A DNA stretch of 64,000 bases from Sphingomonas sp. LT1P40 (GCF_036663835.1 NZ_JAXOJT010000001.1:310001-374000), one strand, 5' to 3'; counted from the stretch's first letter, positions 42,600 through 52,923 are shown. The notes: generated by a model not told the origin, from the letters alone. Numbers and translations are program-made.

Positions 42600-44012
42600 T
42601 CAGGACGAGTAGTACATCTCGAATTCGACCGGGCTGGGGGTCATTTCCCAGCGCGCCACGTCCTCATATTTCAGGTCGATATAGGCTTCGATCTGATCCT
42701 TGGTGAACACGTCGCCCTTGAGCAGGAAGTCCATGTCCGCCGTCAGCGATTCCAGCGCTTCACGCAGCGATGCGCAGACGGTCGGCACCAGCTCCAGTTC
42801 GGCCGGGGGCAGGTCATAGAGGTTCTTGTCCATCGGCTCACCCGGATGGATTTTGTTCTGGATGCCGTCGAGACCGGCCATAAGCAAAGCCGCATAGCAG
42901 AGATACGGGTTCGCCAACGCGTCGGGGAAGCGGAACTCGACGCGCTTTGCCTTGGTACCCGCACCATAAGGAATGCGGCACGACGCCGAACGGTTGCGCG
43001 CCGAATAGGCGAGCAGCACGGGTGCCTCGTAACCCGGCACCAGTCGCTTATAGCTGTTGGTGGTGGGGTTGGTGAAGGCGTTGAGCGCCTTGGCGTGCTT
43101 GATGACGCCGCCGATGAAATAGAGGCATGCTTCGCTGAGACCGGCATAGCCATTGCCCGCGAAGGTGTTGTTGCCACCTTCCCAGATCGAGATGTGGGTG
43201 TGCATGCCCGAGCCGTTATCTTCCTTGATCGGCTTCGGCATGAAGGTCGCGGTCTTGCCATAGGCGTGCGCGACCTGATGCACGACGTACTTGTAGATCT
43301 GCATGCGATCCGCCGTCGTCACCAGCGTGCCGAAGGTCAGGCCCAGCTCATGCTGCGCAGCCGCGACTTCATGGTGATGCTTGTCGCAGGGCAGACCCAT
43401 TTCGAGCATGGTCGAGACCATCTCGCCACGGATATCGACCGCACTGTCGACCGGGGCGACGGGGAAATAGCCGCCCTTGGCGCGCGGACGGTGGCCCATA
43501 TTGCCGGTTTCATATTCCTTGCTGGAATTGCCGGGCAGTTCGATGTCGTCGATCGCGTAATAGCTGGTCGCATAGCTGTTTTCGAAGCGGACATCGTCGA
43601 ACATGAAGAACTCGGCCTCGGGGCCGACATAGACGGTGTCGCCGATCCCCAGCGTCTTGACATAGGCTTCGGCGCGCTTGGCGCACGAGCGCGGATCGCG
43701 CGAATACAGCTCGCCGGTCGAAGGCTCGACGATGTCGCATACCAGGATCAGCATGGGCGTGGCGCTGAACGGATCGGTCCACACCGCGTCCAGATCGGGC
43801 TTCAGCACCATGTCGGACTCGTTGATCGCCTTCCAGCCCTCGATCGACGAACCGTCGAACATCAGGCCGTCGGTCAACTCGTCTTCGCCCATCACGCTGG
43901 CGACCATCGTCAGATGCTGCCACTTGCCCTTGGGGTCGGTGAAACGCAGGTCGATCCACTCGATCTCCTGATCCTTGACCATCTTCAGAATGTCGCTGGC
44001 GGTGTTAGCCAT
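42600..44012 (-). CDS. glnA: type I glutamine synthetase
   Basis: A 470-residue cytoplasmic enzyme that makes glutamine from glutamate, ammonia and ATP and forms a dodecamer. [29 protein letters not shown] and [16 protein letters not shown] are the substrate and metal regions; NLYDLPP carries the Tyr that is adenylylated under nitrogen excess. Length and motifs are those of the bacterial GSI-beta type. It follows glnB by about 120 bases in the same direction, the usual arrangement, and ends in a strong terminator. Confidence 0.98.
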   Translation of the reverse strand: MANTASDILKMVKDQEIEWIDLRFTDPKGKWQHLTMVASVMGEDELTDGLMFDGSSIEGWKAINESDMVLKPDLDAVWTDPFSATPMLILVCDIVEPSTGELYSRDPRSCAKRAEAYVKTLGIGDTVYVGPEAEFFMFDDVRFENSYATSYYAIDDIELPGNSSKEYETGNMGHRPRAKGGYFPVAPVDSAVDIRGEMVSTMLEMGLPCDKHHHEVAAAQHELGLTFGTLVTTADRMQIYKYVVHQVAHAYGKTATFMPKPIKEDNGSGMHTHISIWEGGNNTFAGNGYAGLSEACLYFIGGVIKHAKALNAFTNPTTNSYKRLVPGYEAPVLLAYSARNRSASCRIPYGAGTKAKRVEFRFPDALANPYLCYAALLMAGLDGIQNKIHPGEPMDKNLYDLPPAELELVPTVCASLREALESLTADMDFLLKGDVFTKDQIEAYIDLKYEDVARWEMTPSPVEFEMYYSS

Positions 44013-44131
44013 TGGAACCTAGCCCCTTTCTCTCGCTCATCGGTCCGGCTGTTGCCGGAGAATCATGTTGCGCCGCAGCGCAGTTTTCAGAAATTTTTGC
44101 AGCGCGTCAAATGGCCCAAGCGCATTGCGCG

Positions 44132-44476
<345 letters not shown>

Positions 44477-44779
44477 TCATTCCTTTTGTCGTGCCCAGCA
44501 CATTACTCGGGGACTTGCCCCGGTTTCGCCTTGTCGTGTCAATGCTGACACGCTTTCCGAATGGATCAAGCGAAACGCCCCCTGTCGCGCAAGTTTGCAC
44601 GAGCCGTGCCAGAATAGAAGCGGCGGAAATGCGCGGGTAACGCGCCAGCGCCGGTTAACAACTGCCTAACAAATGGGCAGCAATGCGCAACGCTTGCGCG
44701 ATTGCGGTGCAGCCTTGCCGGGGTTCTGGTGTCGGTGTAGCAGATGGCTAATCCACCTCCTGATCCGGAAGTTCCCCCA
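44477..44779. other. 303-bp divergent promoter region of glnB and a DUF885 gene
   Basis: No open reading frame with protein-like character. It holds the sigma54-like site at 44596-44611 reading toward glnB, and no obvious terminator. Nothing else was recognised. Confidence 0.6.
44596..44611 (-). promoter_or_regulatory. sigma54-like promoter upstream of glnB
   Basis: On the minus strand, TGGCACGGCTCGTGCA matches the TGGCAC-N5-TTGCW pattern with one mismatch, and the spacing of GG and GC elements (10 bases between) is correct. Transcription would start near 44585 and give a leader of roughly 110 bases before the glnB ATG. Nitrogen-controlled expression would fit. Confidence 0.45.
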
Positions 44780-46594
44780 ATGCGCTATACTCGCCTGATT
44801 CTCGCGGCCTCGCTTGTCGGCACTGCCGTTACTGCCGCCACTGCCCAGCAGGCGGCGCCGCCAACCGCGCTGCCCGGTGAAGGTGCCGAGGATGTGAAGC
44901 TCAAGACCCTGTTCCACGAAAGCGACGAAGCATCGCTCAAGCGCAATCCGATCAGCGCGATCTTTCGCGGCGACCTGCGTTATGCCGACAGTGTCGGGGA
45001 GTTCTACACCGAAGCCGCGCTGATGGCCGAGAAGAAGGCGGCCGAGGCAGATCTGGCCGGCTTGAAACGCATCGAACGTGCGAAACTCACCCGCGTCAAT
45101 CAAGTCGCCTACGACGTATTCAAATCGGATACCGAACGCGGCTTGCGCGGCTTCGACCCGAAGCTGCTTGCCGTGACGCTGTACCTGCCGATCGATCATT
45201 TTCGTGGGCTTCAGGGCTTTTATCCTGACTTCGCGTCGGGGCAGGGAGCCGCACCCTTCAAAACGGTGCTGGACTATGAAAACAACCTGAAGCGTAATGC
45301 CGAATATGCTGCGATCTATGACCGGATCATCGGCTGGTTTCGCAAGGGGATGGCGAAGAAGATCACGCAGCCCAAGCTGGTGGTGAACAACATGATCGGC
45401 CAGTTCGACAATCTGCTGGCGCAAGGCGTCGAGGGATCGGTGCTCTACGCGCCGGTGACCAAATTCCCCGACGGCATCGGCGCGGCGGATCAGGCGCGGT
45501 TGAAGGCCGCCTATGCGACGCAAATACGCAATGTGATCCAGCCGGCGCACAAGAAGATGCGCGATTTCCTGGCCAACGAATATCTGCCGGCAGCGCGCGA
45601 TACGGTGGGCACGTCGGCGCTCCCGGGCGGTGCGGCGGTCTACGACAATGCGATCCTGTCGAACACCACGCTGCCGCTGACGGCGGATTACGTCCACAAT
45701 CTGGGGCTGTCGGAGGTCAAGCGCATCCTGGGCGAGATGGAGGCGCAAAAGACAAAGGTCGGGTTTAAGGGAACGCTGCCCGAATTCTTCACCTTCCTGC
45801 GCACCGACCCGCAATTCGCGCCAAAGAGCGCCGATGCGTTGCGCGAGGGGTATGAGGCGATCGGCAAGCGCGTCGATGCGCGGGTGCGAGAGCAATTCTC
45901 GCTGATCCCCAAGACGCCGCTCGAGATCCGCCCCGTCCCGGAATATCGCGCCAAGACCGATGCGGCGGGCAGCTATAATCCAGGGTCGCCCGACGGGTCA
46001 CGGCCCGGCATTTTCTATTACAACACCTATGATCTGCCGATCCGCTACACCTGGGGCATGGAAACCTTGTACCTGCACGAAGCTGCGCCGGGGCATCATT
46101 TCCAGATCAGCCTGGCGCAGGAGAATGAAGCGCTGCCGGCCTTCATGCGCTTCGGCGGCAACACCGCCTATGCCGAGGGCTGGGCGCTGTATGCCGAGAC
46201 GCTATATAATGAGTTGGGCGTGGCGGTGGAGCCGTATCAGCGGATGGGCGGCCTGTCGGACGAAATGCTGCGCGCGATGCGGCTGGTGGTCGACAGCGGC
46301 CTCCATGCCAAGGGCTGGAGCCGCGAACAGGCGATCGACTATATGATCGCCAACTCGCCAATGCCGAAGACCGATGCGATCGCAGAGGTCGAGCGCTATA
46401 TCGCGATGCCGGGGCAAGCGCTGGCGTACAAGATCGGGCAGCTGACGATCCTGAAGGCGAAAGCCGATGCCAAGGCGGCGCTTGGCGCGAAGTTCGATCC
46501 GCGCGGCTTCCATGCGGCGGTGCTGGACACGGGAGCGCTGCCGATGCCTGTGCTGGAGAAGAAGGTCGCGGACTGGGTGGCGGGGGTGAAGTGA
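44780..46594 (+). CDS. secreted DUF885 family protein, probable metallopeptidase
   Basis: A 604-residue protein with a signal peptide (MRYTRLILAASLVGTAVTAATAQ). The C-terminal half has the zinc-peptidase-like motif LHEAAPGHHFQ (HExxPGHH pattern) and EGWALYAETL, typical of the DUF885 family, which is distantly related to M3/M32-type metallopeptidases. It is probably periplasmic. A ribosome binding site-like GGAAG precedes the start. The role is unknown; peptide hydrolysis is inferred from the motif. Confidence 0.85.
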   Translation: MRYTRLILAASLVGTAVTAATAQQAAPPTALPGEGAEDVKLKTLFHESDEASLKRNPISAIFRGDLRYADSVGEFYTEAALMAEKKAAEADLAGLKRIERAKLTRVNQVAYDVFKSDTERGLRGFDPKLLAVTLYLPIDHFRGLQGFYPDFASGQGAAPFKTVLDYENNLKRNAEYAAIYDRIIGWFRKGMAKKITQPKLVVNNMIGQFDNLLAQGVEGSVLYAPVTKFPDGIGAADQARLKAAYATQIRNVIQPAHKKMRDFLANEYLPAARDTVGTSALPGGAAVYDNAILSNTTLPLTADYVHNLGLSEVKRILGEMEAQKTKVGFKGTLPEFFTFLRTDPQFAPKSADALREGYEAIGKRVDARVREQFSLIPKTPLEIRPVPEYRAKTDAAGSYNPGSPDGSRPGIFYYNTYDLPIRYTWGMETLYLHEAAPGHHFQISLAQENEALPAFMRFGGNTAYAEGWALYAETLYNELGVAVEPYQRMGGLSDEMLRAMRLVVDSGLHAKGWSREQAIDYMIANSPMPKTDAIAEVERYIAMPGQALAYKIGQLTILKAKADAKAALGAKFDPRGFHAAVLDTGALPMPVLEKKVADWVAGVK

Positions 46595-46598
46595 GGCG

Positions 46599-47795
46599 TC
46601 AGATTGCCTGACCGGCCGCCCAGCCACTCGCCCACGCCCATTGGAAATTATAACCGCCGAGCCAGCCGGTCACGTCCACCGCTTCGCCAATCGCGTAGAG
46701 GCCGGGGACGTCGCGGGCTTCCATCGTCTGCGATGACAATCCGGCGGTGCTGATGCCGCCGATGGTGACTTCGGCCTTGGCATAGCCTCCGGTGCCGTTG
46801 GGATGGAACGCCCAGGCGGACAGGCGTTCGGCGGCGGCGTTCAGCGCGCGGTCGGGAGTGTTGGCGAGTTCGGCGTCGAGCACGACCTTTGCGGCGAGGA
46901 TGTCGGCGAGACGGGCGGGGAGGGCGTCGGTTAGGAGTTTGCGCAGGGTCGTGCGGGGCTGGCTGCGCTTGGCTTCGATCAGCCAGTCGCGGGGACGATC
47001 GGGCAGGAAGTCGATCGCCACCGGCTCGCCGTGCCGCCAATAGGAACTGATTTGCAGGATCGCGGGGCCGGACAGACCGCGATGTGTGAACAGGGCAGCC
47101 TCGCGGAACTTCGCTTTGCCAGCGCGTGCCTCGACCGGCGCGGCGATACCGGAGAGGTCGCGGAACAGGACTTCATTGCCACCCAGCGTGAGCGGCACAA
47201 GCGCGGGGCGGGGTTCAACGACCTTCAGGCCGAATTTGCGGGCGAGATCGTATGCGAAGCCGGTCGCGCCCATTTTCGGGATTGATGGCCCGCCGGTGGC
47301 GATCACCAGCGCCGGGGCGGTTGCTTCGCGGTCGCCGAACGTGACGCGATACTGGCCATCGGCATGGGTCACGTCGCGGATCGCTTCGCCCAGCGCGATC
47401 TCGACGCCGCCTGTGGCACATTCCGCGAGCATCATGTCGACGATCTGACGCGCGCTGCCGTTGCAGAAGAGTTGGCCCAGCGTTTTTTCATGCCATGCGA
47501 TGCCGTAGCGATCGACCAAGGCGAGGAAGTCCTGCGCGGTGTAGCGGCGCAGCGCCGATTTGGCGAAATGCGGGTTGGCGGAAATGTAGCGGTCGGGCGC
47601 GGTGTGGATGTTGGTGAAATTGCACCGCCCGCCGCCAGAGATGAGGATCTTCTTTCCGACCCGCTCGGCGTGATCGATCAGCAGGACGCGGCGGCCACGC
47701 TGGCCCGCGATGGCGGCGCACATCAGTCCGGCGGCGCCTGCGCCGAGGATGATGGCGTCATACTTGCTGGTTACATTCACAGGTGTGCCGGGCAC
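46599..47795 (-). CDS. HI0933-type flavoprotein (aminoacetone oxidase-like)
   Basis: A 398-residue FAD-dependent oxidoreductase. The N-terminal nucleotide motif is AIILGAGAAGLMCAAIAGQRG, followed by GGGRCNFTN, which is the family hallmark (HI0933/YhiN). IGEAVDVTGWLGGYNFQWAWASGWAAGQ at the end is the second FAD region. The function of the family is not well settled. GTG at 47795 was chosen; a GTG five codons downstream is possible. It overlaps the upstream small gene by 19 bases and is convergent with the DUF885 gene. Confidence 0.9.
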   Translation of the reverse strand: MPGTPVNVTSKYDAIILGAGAAGLMCAAIAGQRGRRVLLIDHAERVGKKILISGGGRCNFTNIHTAPDRYISANPHFAKSALRRYTAQDFLALVDRYGIAWHEKTLGQLFCNGSARQIVDMMLAECATGGVEIALGEAIRDVTHADGQYRVTFGDREATAPALVIATGGPSIPKMGATGFAYDLARKFGLKVVEPRPALVPLTLGGNEVLFRDLSGIAAPVEARAGKAKFREAALFTHRGLSGPAILQISSYWRHGEPVAIDFLPDRPRDWLIEAKRSQPRTTLRKLLTDALPARLADILAAKVVLDAELANTPDRALNAAAERLSAWAFHPNGTGGYAKAEVTIGGISTAGLSSQTMEARDVPGLYAIGEAVDVTGWLGGYNFQWAWASGWAAGQAI

Positions 47796-48151
47796 AGCCT
47801 GCGCAGCCGACGCATGTTCTCGTGCGGAAATCGGGTGCGAAATGTCCGCAACTCTTCGCGTGCGTCCAGATCAATCCGCGCTGCCCGTGCCAGCCAATAT
47901 CGATAAAGGCTCATGTTGCCGCGATTGAGGTATTCGACCGATAAATTGTACATTGCAGTGGGGTCACCGGTTGCAGCGGCAATGCGTTGAAGCCGCAACG
48001 ACCGTGCGGGGCTCTCAAAATCGCTTAGAACGGCCAATGCGGGCGAATAACGCCGCATCGCGAGCTTGCGCAAAATAGGCAACGCATGACCGTTGCCTTG
48101 GCGCTCCAAAATATCGATCGCGCGCCCGTACAAAGGGTCGGGCTTGCTCAC
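47777..48151 (-). CDS. SEL1/TPR-like helical repeat protein, 124 aa
   Basis: A 124-residue all-helical protein with repeated pairs (YGRAIDILERQGNGHALPILRK, and ATGDPTAMYNLSVEYLNRGN, which resembles SEL1/TPR repeats). No membrane segment or signal peptide. The GTG start overlaps the stop of the upstream 60-residue gene (GTGA), so start choice is supported. It would bind a partner protein. Role unknown. Confidence 0.75.
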   Translation of the reverse strand: MSKPDPLYGRAIDILERQGNGHALPILRKLAMRRYSPALAVLSDFESPARSLRLQRIAAATGDPTAMYNLSVEYLNRGNMSLYRYWLARAARIDLDAREELRTFRTRFPHENMRRLRRLCPAHL

Positions 48152-48330
48152 CGCAATTTCGCGATCGGCAGGCCGTCTTCCTTTGCACGATCCTTCACCG
48201 ACTCCTCGCTGCGGGTCAGCGCCTTGGCGATCGCTTTCAGCGCCATGCCCTTCTTGGCTAGCGTGTGCAGTTTCTGGATTTCGTCTTGCCGCCATGGCTG
48301 ACGGTGCCGCTCGAACTTCTCGGCGGCCAT
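48148..48330 (-). CDS. small SANT/Myb-like helix-turn-helix protein, 60 aa
   Basis: A 60-residue, basic protein with three helices: WRQDEIQKLHTLAKKGMALK and AIAKALTRSEESVKDRAKEDG. This is the layout of a SANT/Myb-like or resolvase-type DNA-binding helix-turn-helix. Its ATG overlaps the stop of the map gene by one base (TGATG) and its stop overlaps the next gene, so three genes are tightly coupled. It may control its own operon; this is inferred. Confidence 0.75.
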   Translation of the reverse strand: MAAEKFERHRQPWRQDEIQKLHTLAKKGMALKAIAKALTRSEESVKDRAKEDGLPIAKLR

Positions 48331-49157
48331 CAGGCGTAGGGCGGGGCATGACGCCCGGTCGGCGATTGCGTGAAAATCTCGCAGCCATCCTCGGTAATGC
48401 CGATCGAATGTTCGAACTGTGCCGACAGCGAGCGGTCGCGCGTCACCGCCGTCCAGCCATCGTCGAGCAATTTTACGTCGGGACGACCGATGTTGATCAT
48501 CGGCTCGATCGTAAAGAACATGCCGGGTTTCAACTCAGGCCCCGTGCCCGGGCGACCGACATGGACGACCTCGGGCGCATCGTGGAACACGCGGCCTAAC
48601 CCATGGCCGCAGAAATCGCGGACCACGCCGTAGCGATGCGCCTCGGCATGCCGCTGAATCGCGTGGCCGACATCGCCCATATGATTGCCGGGCTTTGCCT
48701 GTGCGATACCGAGCATCAGGCATTCATAGGTCACGTCGACCAGCCGCTTTGCTTTCAGCGGCACATTGCCAACGAGGTACATACGGCTGGTGTCGCCATG
48801 CCAGCCGTCAAGCAGCGGGGTCACGTCGATGTTGACGATGTCGCCGTCCTTCAGCGTCTTTGGCCCCGGAATGCCATGGCAGACGACGTGGTTGATGCTG
48901 ATGCAGCATGAATGCGTATAGCCGCGATAGCCGAGCGTCGCGGGTACCGAGCCGCCGTCGAGCATGCGCTGCCGCACGAAATCGTCGAGTTCCGCCGTGG
49001 TCACGCCGGGCACGACATGCGGCACCAGCGCGTCGAGGATTTCCGCCGCCAGCCGCCCGGCAGCGCGCATGCCGGCGAAGCCGTCCGGCCCGTAAAGCTT
49101 GATCGCCCCGTCGCGGGCGAAGTTCGTGTCGGCGGTTACGATCTGATACTCGGTCAT
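48330..49157 (-). CDS. map: methionine aminopeptidase, type I
   Basis: A 275-residue metallopeptidase that removes the N-terminal Met from nascent proteins. The dinuclear metal ligands are in NIDVTPLLDGWHGDTSRMY (two Asp), GHGLGRVFH (His), FTIEPMI (Glu) and EHSIGITEDG (Glu). NHVVCHGIPG is the substrate loop. The ATG at 49157 gives MTEYQIV; the earlier in-frame residues MDYIAR are less likely. Two small genes follow with overlaps. Confidence 0.96.
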   Translation of the reverse strand: MTEYQIVTADTNFARDGAIKLYGPDGFAGMRAAGRLAAEILDALVPHVVPGVTTAELDDFVRQRMLDGGSVPATLGYRGYTHSCCISINHVVCHGIPGPKTLKDGDIVNIDVTPLLDGWHGDTSRMYLVGNVPLKAKRLVDVTYECLMLGIAQAKPGNHMGDVGHAIQRHAEAHRYGVVRDFCGHGLGRVFHDAPEVVHVGRPGTGPELKPGMFFTIEPMINIGRPDVKLLDDGWTAVTRDRSLSAQFEHSIGITEDGCEIFTQSPTGRHAPPYA

Positions 49158-49209
49158 GCGCGCGATATAGTCCAAATGTCAGCGCTTTGCGAGGGGGGTA
49201 GGGCGCGCT

Positions 49210-49992
49210 ATGGGCAGTCGCATGAGCGGCCAAGAAACAGACGAACGCATCTGGACCGCGGGGCTGGTGGTAATCGGCGACGAGATCCTGTCGGGTCGGA
49301 CACAGGACAAGAATATAGCGCAGCTTGCGACGTGGCTGAACGTCCAGGGCATCCAGCTGGCCGAGGTACGCGTGGTGCCGGACGTGCCGGATCGCATCGT
49401 CGCGGCGGTCAACGCGCTGCGCACCGAAAACGACTATTGCTTCACCACCGGCGGGATCGGGCCGACGCATGACGACATCACTGTCGATGCGATCGCGGTG
49501 GCACTGGGCGTGCCGGTCGTCATCCACCCGGCGGCGCGCGCCACGCTTGAACGCTATTACGAGACGCGCGGCGGGATCACCGAAGCGCGGCTGCGCATGG
49601 CGCGCGTGCCGGAAGGGGCGGATCTGATCCCCAACAAAATGTCGGGTGCGCCGGGTATCCGCGTCGGCAATTTGTTCATCATGGCCGGGGTGCCGCACAT
49701 CACGGCGGGGATGCTCGACGCGCTGACCGGCACGCTGGAGGGCGGCAAGCCGGTGGTCAGCGGGACGATCGGTTGCTGGGTCGCCGAAAGCGAGATCGCC
49801 GAGGTTCTGCGTGAAACCGAAAAGGCGCATGCGGGTGTCGCCATCGGCAGCTATCCGTTTTTCCGCGAGGGGCGCACAGGTGCCAACTTCGTGGTGCGCG
49901 CAACGGAGCAGGCGGTGGTCGATGCCTGCATCGCCGACCTGACCGCGAAGCTGACGAGTACCGGGCGCGATGTGACGGCGGGCGGAATCTGA
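49210..49992 (+). CDS. CinA/MoaB-like molybdopterin-binding domain protein
   Basis: A 260-residue cytoplasmic protein with a MoaB/Mog fold domain (GLVVIGDEILSGRTQDKN, FTTGGIGPTHDDITVDAI, GAPGIRVGNLFIMAGVP). Such proteins are annotated as competence/damage-inducible protein A (CinA) N-terminal type, or as pyrophosphatases for cofactor adducts. The CinA deamidase domain is absent. Start at 49210; a Met four codons downstream is an alternative. It is divergent from map with a 52-base gap. Confidence 0.85.
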   Translation: MGSRMSGQETDERIWTAGLVVIGDEILSGRTQDKNIAQLATWLNVQGIQLAEVRVVPDVPDRIVAAVNALRTENDYCFTTGGIGPTHDDITVDAIAVALGVPVVIHPAARATLERYYETRGGITEARLRMARVPEGADLIPNKMSGAPGIRVGNLFIMAGVPHITAGMLDALTGTLEGGKPVVSGTIGCWVAESEIAEVLRETEKAHAGVAIGSYPFFREGRTGANFVVRATEQAVVDACIADLTAKLTSTGRDVTAGGI

Positions 49993-50063
49993 AGAACTTC
50001 CGCGTTGACCTGCTGTCCTGTGCTGATACGCTAACACACATTCGCAGTTCATAGGGGTTCGGC

Positions 50064-51482
50064 ATGACGATGAAACGATGGGTGGCGGCGCTTGCGCTGG
50101 CCGGGGCGGCAATGCCGCTCGGGCTGACGGCGGTACCGGCGGCGGCGCAGGGCGCGGCACAGAAGCTGGCGGTCGAGACGCAATATTTCACGCTGCCCAA
50201 CGGTCTGCGCGTCGTGCTGGCGAAGGACACGATCTCACCCACCGTCACCGTTGGCGTCTATTACGGCATCGGGTTCCGGATCGAGCCGAAGGAGCGCACC
50301 GGTTTCGCGCATCTGTTCGAGCATCTGTTGTTCCAAGGATCGAAAAACGCGCCAAAGGGCGTGATGATCTCGACCGTCGCCAATGTCGGCGGCATCCAGA
50401 ACGGATCGACCCGCTTCGACTTCACCAATTATTTCGAGGTGGTGCCGTCCAACGCGCTGGAACGGATGTTGTGGCTGGAGGCCGATCGCATGGCCAGCCC
50501 GGTCATCAACGATGAAGTGCTGAAGAACCAGCAGGGCGTCGTCGGTAACGAGGTCAAGGTCAACGTCCTCAACCAGCCCTATGGCACCTGGCCGTGGATA
50601 GATCTGCCGATGCTGGCCAACACCAACTGGTATAACAGCCACAATTTCTATGGTGAGCTGAAAGAGATCGAAGCCGCGACGGTCGCGGATGCGAAGCAGT
50701 TCCACGACACCTTCTACAAGCCATCCAACGCGGTGCTCGTCGTTGCCGGCGACCTCGATTACGCGGCGACCCGCGCGATGGTAGAGAAATATTTCGGCTG
50801 GATGCCGAAGGCACCGGCGGTCAAGCTGCCGGACCTGACCGAGCCGCGCCAGACGGCGGAGAAATATCGTGCACGCACCGATGCGCTGGCACCGAAGCCG
50901 GGCTGGGCGGCGGGCTATCATGTGCCCGCACGCGGCACGCCCGAATGGTATGCGATGGGCCTGATCGATCAGATGCTGGTCAAGGGGCAGGACAGCCGCC
51001 TGTACCGCAAGCTGGTCGCGGAAACCGGGATTGCGGGCGAGGTGAGCGGGGGCATCAACAACCTGCTCGGCAACATGTTCAACTATTCCGGGCCGATGCT
51101 GTGGAGCTTCAGCTTTACGCACGACGCCAACCGCAGCCGCGACGAGATCAAGACGGCGGTGGATAGCGTGATCGAGGATCTGCGGACGAAACCCGTCTCC
51201 GCAGCGGAACTGACGCGTGCGCGCACGAAGATGCGTTCGTCGCTTTATTCGACGATCGACGGCACCGGTCGGATCGGCCTGATCGATCTGCTCGCGGTCT
51301 ATGCGCTGTTCGACAACGATCCAGCCAAGGTCAATGGAATCGAGGACGGCTTCGCCAAGGTGACGCCCGCGCTGATCCAGAAAACTGCGCAGGAGTATCT
51401 GCGCCCCACCAACCGCTCGATCTATGTGATCGATCCCGGCGCGGCCCCCGCCGCTGCGCCCAAGCCAGCGGGAGCCAAGTAA
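50064..51482 (+). CDS. secreted M16 family peptidase, catalytic
   Basis: A 472-residue zinc metalloprotease of the processing-peptidase/insulinase class. The signal peptide is MTMKRWVAALALAGAAMPLG with cleavage near VPAAAQG. The inverted zinc motif HLFEH (His83, Glu86, His87) is intact, with the distal Glu expected in a downstream helix (LWLEADRMASP). It is followed, 1 base after its stop, by a second M16 protein without the motif, so they probably form a heterodimer that degrades peptides in the periplasm. Confidence 0.93.
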   Translation: MTMKRWVAALALAGAAMPLGLTAVPAAAQGAAQKLAVETQYFTLPNGLRVVLAKDTISPTVTVGVYYGIGFRIEPKERTGFAHLFEHLLFQGSKNAPKGVMISTVANVGGIQNGSTRFDFTNYFEVVPSNALERMLWLEADRMASPVINDEVLKNQQGVVGNEVKVNVLNQPYGTWPWIDLPMLANTNWYNSHNFYGELKEIEAATVADAKQFHDTFYKPSNAVLVVAGDLDYAATRAMVEKYFGWMPKAPAVKLPDLTEPRQTAEKYRARTDALAPKPGWAAGYHVPARGTPEWYAMGLIDQMLVKGQDSRLYRKLVAETGIAGEVSGGINNLLGNMFNYSGPMLWSFSFTHDANRSRDEIKTAVDSVIEDLRTKPVSAAELTRARTKMRSSLYSTIDGTGRIGLIDLLAVYALFDNDPAKVNGIEDGFAKVTPALIQKTAQEYLRPTNRSIYVIDPGAAPAAAPKPAGAK

Positions 51483-51483
51483 T

Positions 51484-52893
51484 ATGCGCCGCACGATCAC
51501 CAGCCTGACGGCCGCCGCCCTGCTTGCCGGCCCTGTCGCCGCGCAGGAGCTTCCCACCACGCCGCCGCCGATCCCGGCGCCCAAGCCGTTCACGGTTCCG
51601 GCGACGGAGACCTATACGCTGGCCAACGGGATGAAGGTGACGCTGATCCCTTATGGCGTCACGCCGAAAACGGTGGTGTCGCTCATTACATATGCCGGTA
51701 CGATCAACGAGGGGCAGGATACCTGGCTCGCCGGCCTGACGACCGACATGATGCGGGAGGGTGCGGCGGGCAAAACCGGGGCACAGCTGGCACAGGCGGC
51801 CGCCGAAATGGGCGGCGGGCTGGGCGTCAATTCGGGGATCGAGAGCAGCAGCGTATCGCTGAACGTGCTGTCGGACCGCGCCGTGGATGCCGTGACGCTG
51901 GTCGCCGACGTGGCACAGCGCCCGACCTTTCCAGAGAGCGAGCTGGCACGGGTCAAGGCCAACTGGAACCGTCGTCTGGCCGTCGCGCTGACGCAGCCGG
52001 GAACGCTCGCCAACGCCGCGCTCACCCGTGCCTATTATGGCACCGACCATCCCTATGGCCGGGTGTTGCCGACGCCGGCGCAGTTCAGCGCCTATACGAT
52101 CGCCCAATTGAAGGCGTTCTACACCGGTAATTACGGGGCGAAACGCTCGCACCTCTACATTGCGGGCAAATATGATGCGGCGGCGGTGAAGGCGGCGGTA
52201 GAGAAGGCTTTCGCGGGCTGGGCTGCCGGACCGGATCGGCTGGTGCTGCCACCCAGCCCGAAACCGGGCCCGCAAGTGCTGTTGATCGACCGCCCAGGCG
52301 CGCCGCAGACCACGTTCAGCATTTCCTATCCAGCCCCGCGCGCCGGAACGCCCGGGGAAATCCCGATGCGGGTATCGAATGCGCTGCTGGGTGGGGCATT
52401 CAGTTCGCGCATCACGCGCAACATCCGGGAGGCCAAGGGCTACACCTATTCCCCCGGCTCAGGCCTGGGCTTCTTTCCGCACAATGCGGTGTGGACGTTC
52501 AACGCCGACGTGACGACGGCGGTGACGGGGCCGGCGCTGAAGGAAGTGTTCTACGAAATTCGCACGCTTCAAACGACGCCGCCTGGTGACGAGGAGGCGG
52601 CCGGGATGCGGCAATATATGGCGGGACTGTTCGTGATCCAGAACTCCACCGCGGGGTCGCTGATCGGCACGATCGCAAGCCGTGACACGCTGGGTTTGCC
52701 GCGCGACGCGCTGAATCGATACGTGACCGACGTGCTGGCCGTAACGCCGACACAGATGAGCGAGTCGGCAAAGCTGTTGCCGCTCGACAAGATGACGCTG
52801 GTTGTGGTCGGCGACCTTAAAGTCGTGACGCCCCAGCTTCAGGCACTACCCGAGTTGAAGGGTATGACGTTCAAGACAGTCACAGTCCCGTGA
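51484..52893 (+). CDS. secreted M16 family peptidase, non-catalytic partner
   Basis: A 469-residue secreted M16 homologue (signal peptide MRRTITSLTAAALLAGPVAAQ). Where the zinc motif HxxEH is expected the sequence reads LTTDMMREG, so it should be inactive. Its C-terminal half has REAKGYTYSPGSGLG, the R/Y substrate-binding motif that inactive subunits often supply. It begins 1 base after the active M16 gene, and the pair ends in a terminator. Confidence 0.93.
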   Translation: MRRTITSLTAAALLAGPVAAQELPTTPPPIPAPKPFTVPATETYTLANGMKVTLIPYGVTPKTVVSLITYAGTINEGQDTWLAGLTTDMMREGAAGKTGAQLAQAAAEMGGGLGVNSGIESSSVSLNVLSDRAVDAVTLVADVAQRPTFPESELARVKANWNRRLAVALTQPGTLANAALTRAYYGTDHPYGRVLPTPAQFSAYTIAQLKAFYTGNYGAKRSHLYIAGKYDAAAVKAAVEKAFAGWAAGPDRLVLPPSPKPGPQVLLIDRPGAPQTTFSISYPAPRAGTPGEIPMRVSNALLGGAFSSRITRNIREAKGYTYSPGSGLGFFPHNAVWTFNADVTTAVTGPALKEVFYEIRTLQTTPPGDEEAAGMRQYMAGLFVIQNSTAGSLIGTIASRDTLGLPRDALNRYVTDVLAVTPTQMSESAKLLPLDKMTLVVVGDLKVVTPQLQALPELKGMTFKTVTVP

Positions 52894-52923
52894 CGTGCTG
52901 ATCGAGTTTTGTGACAGTTGAAA

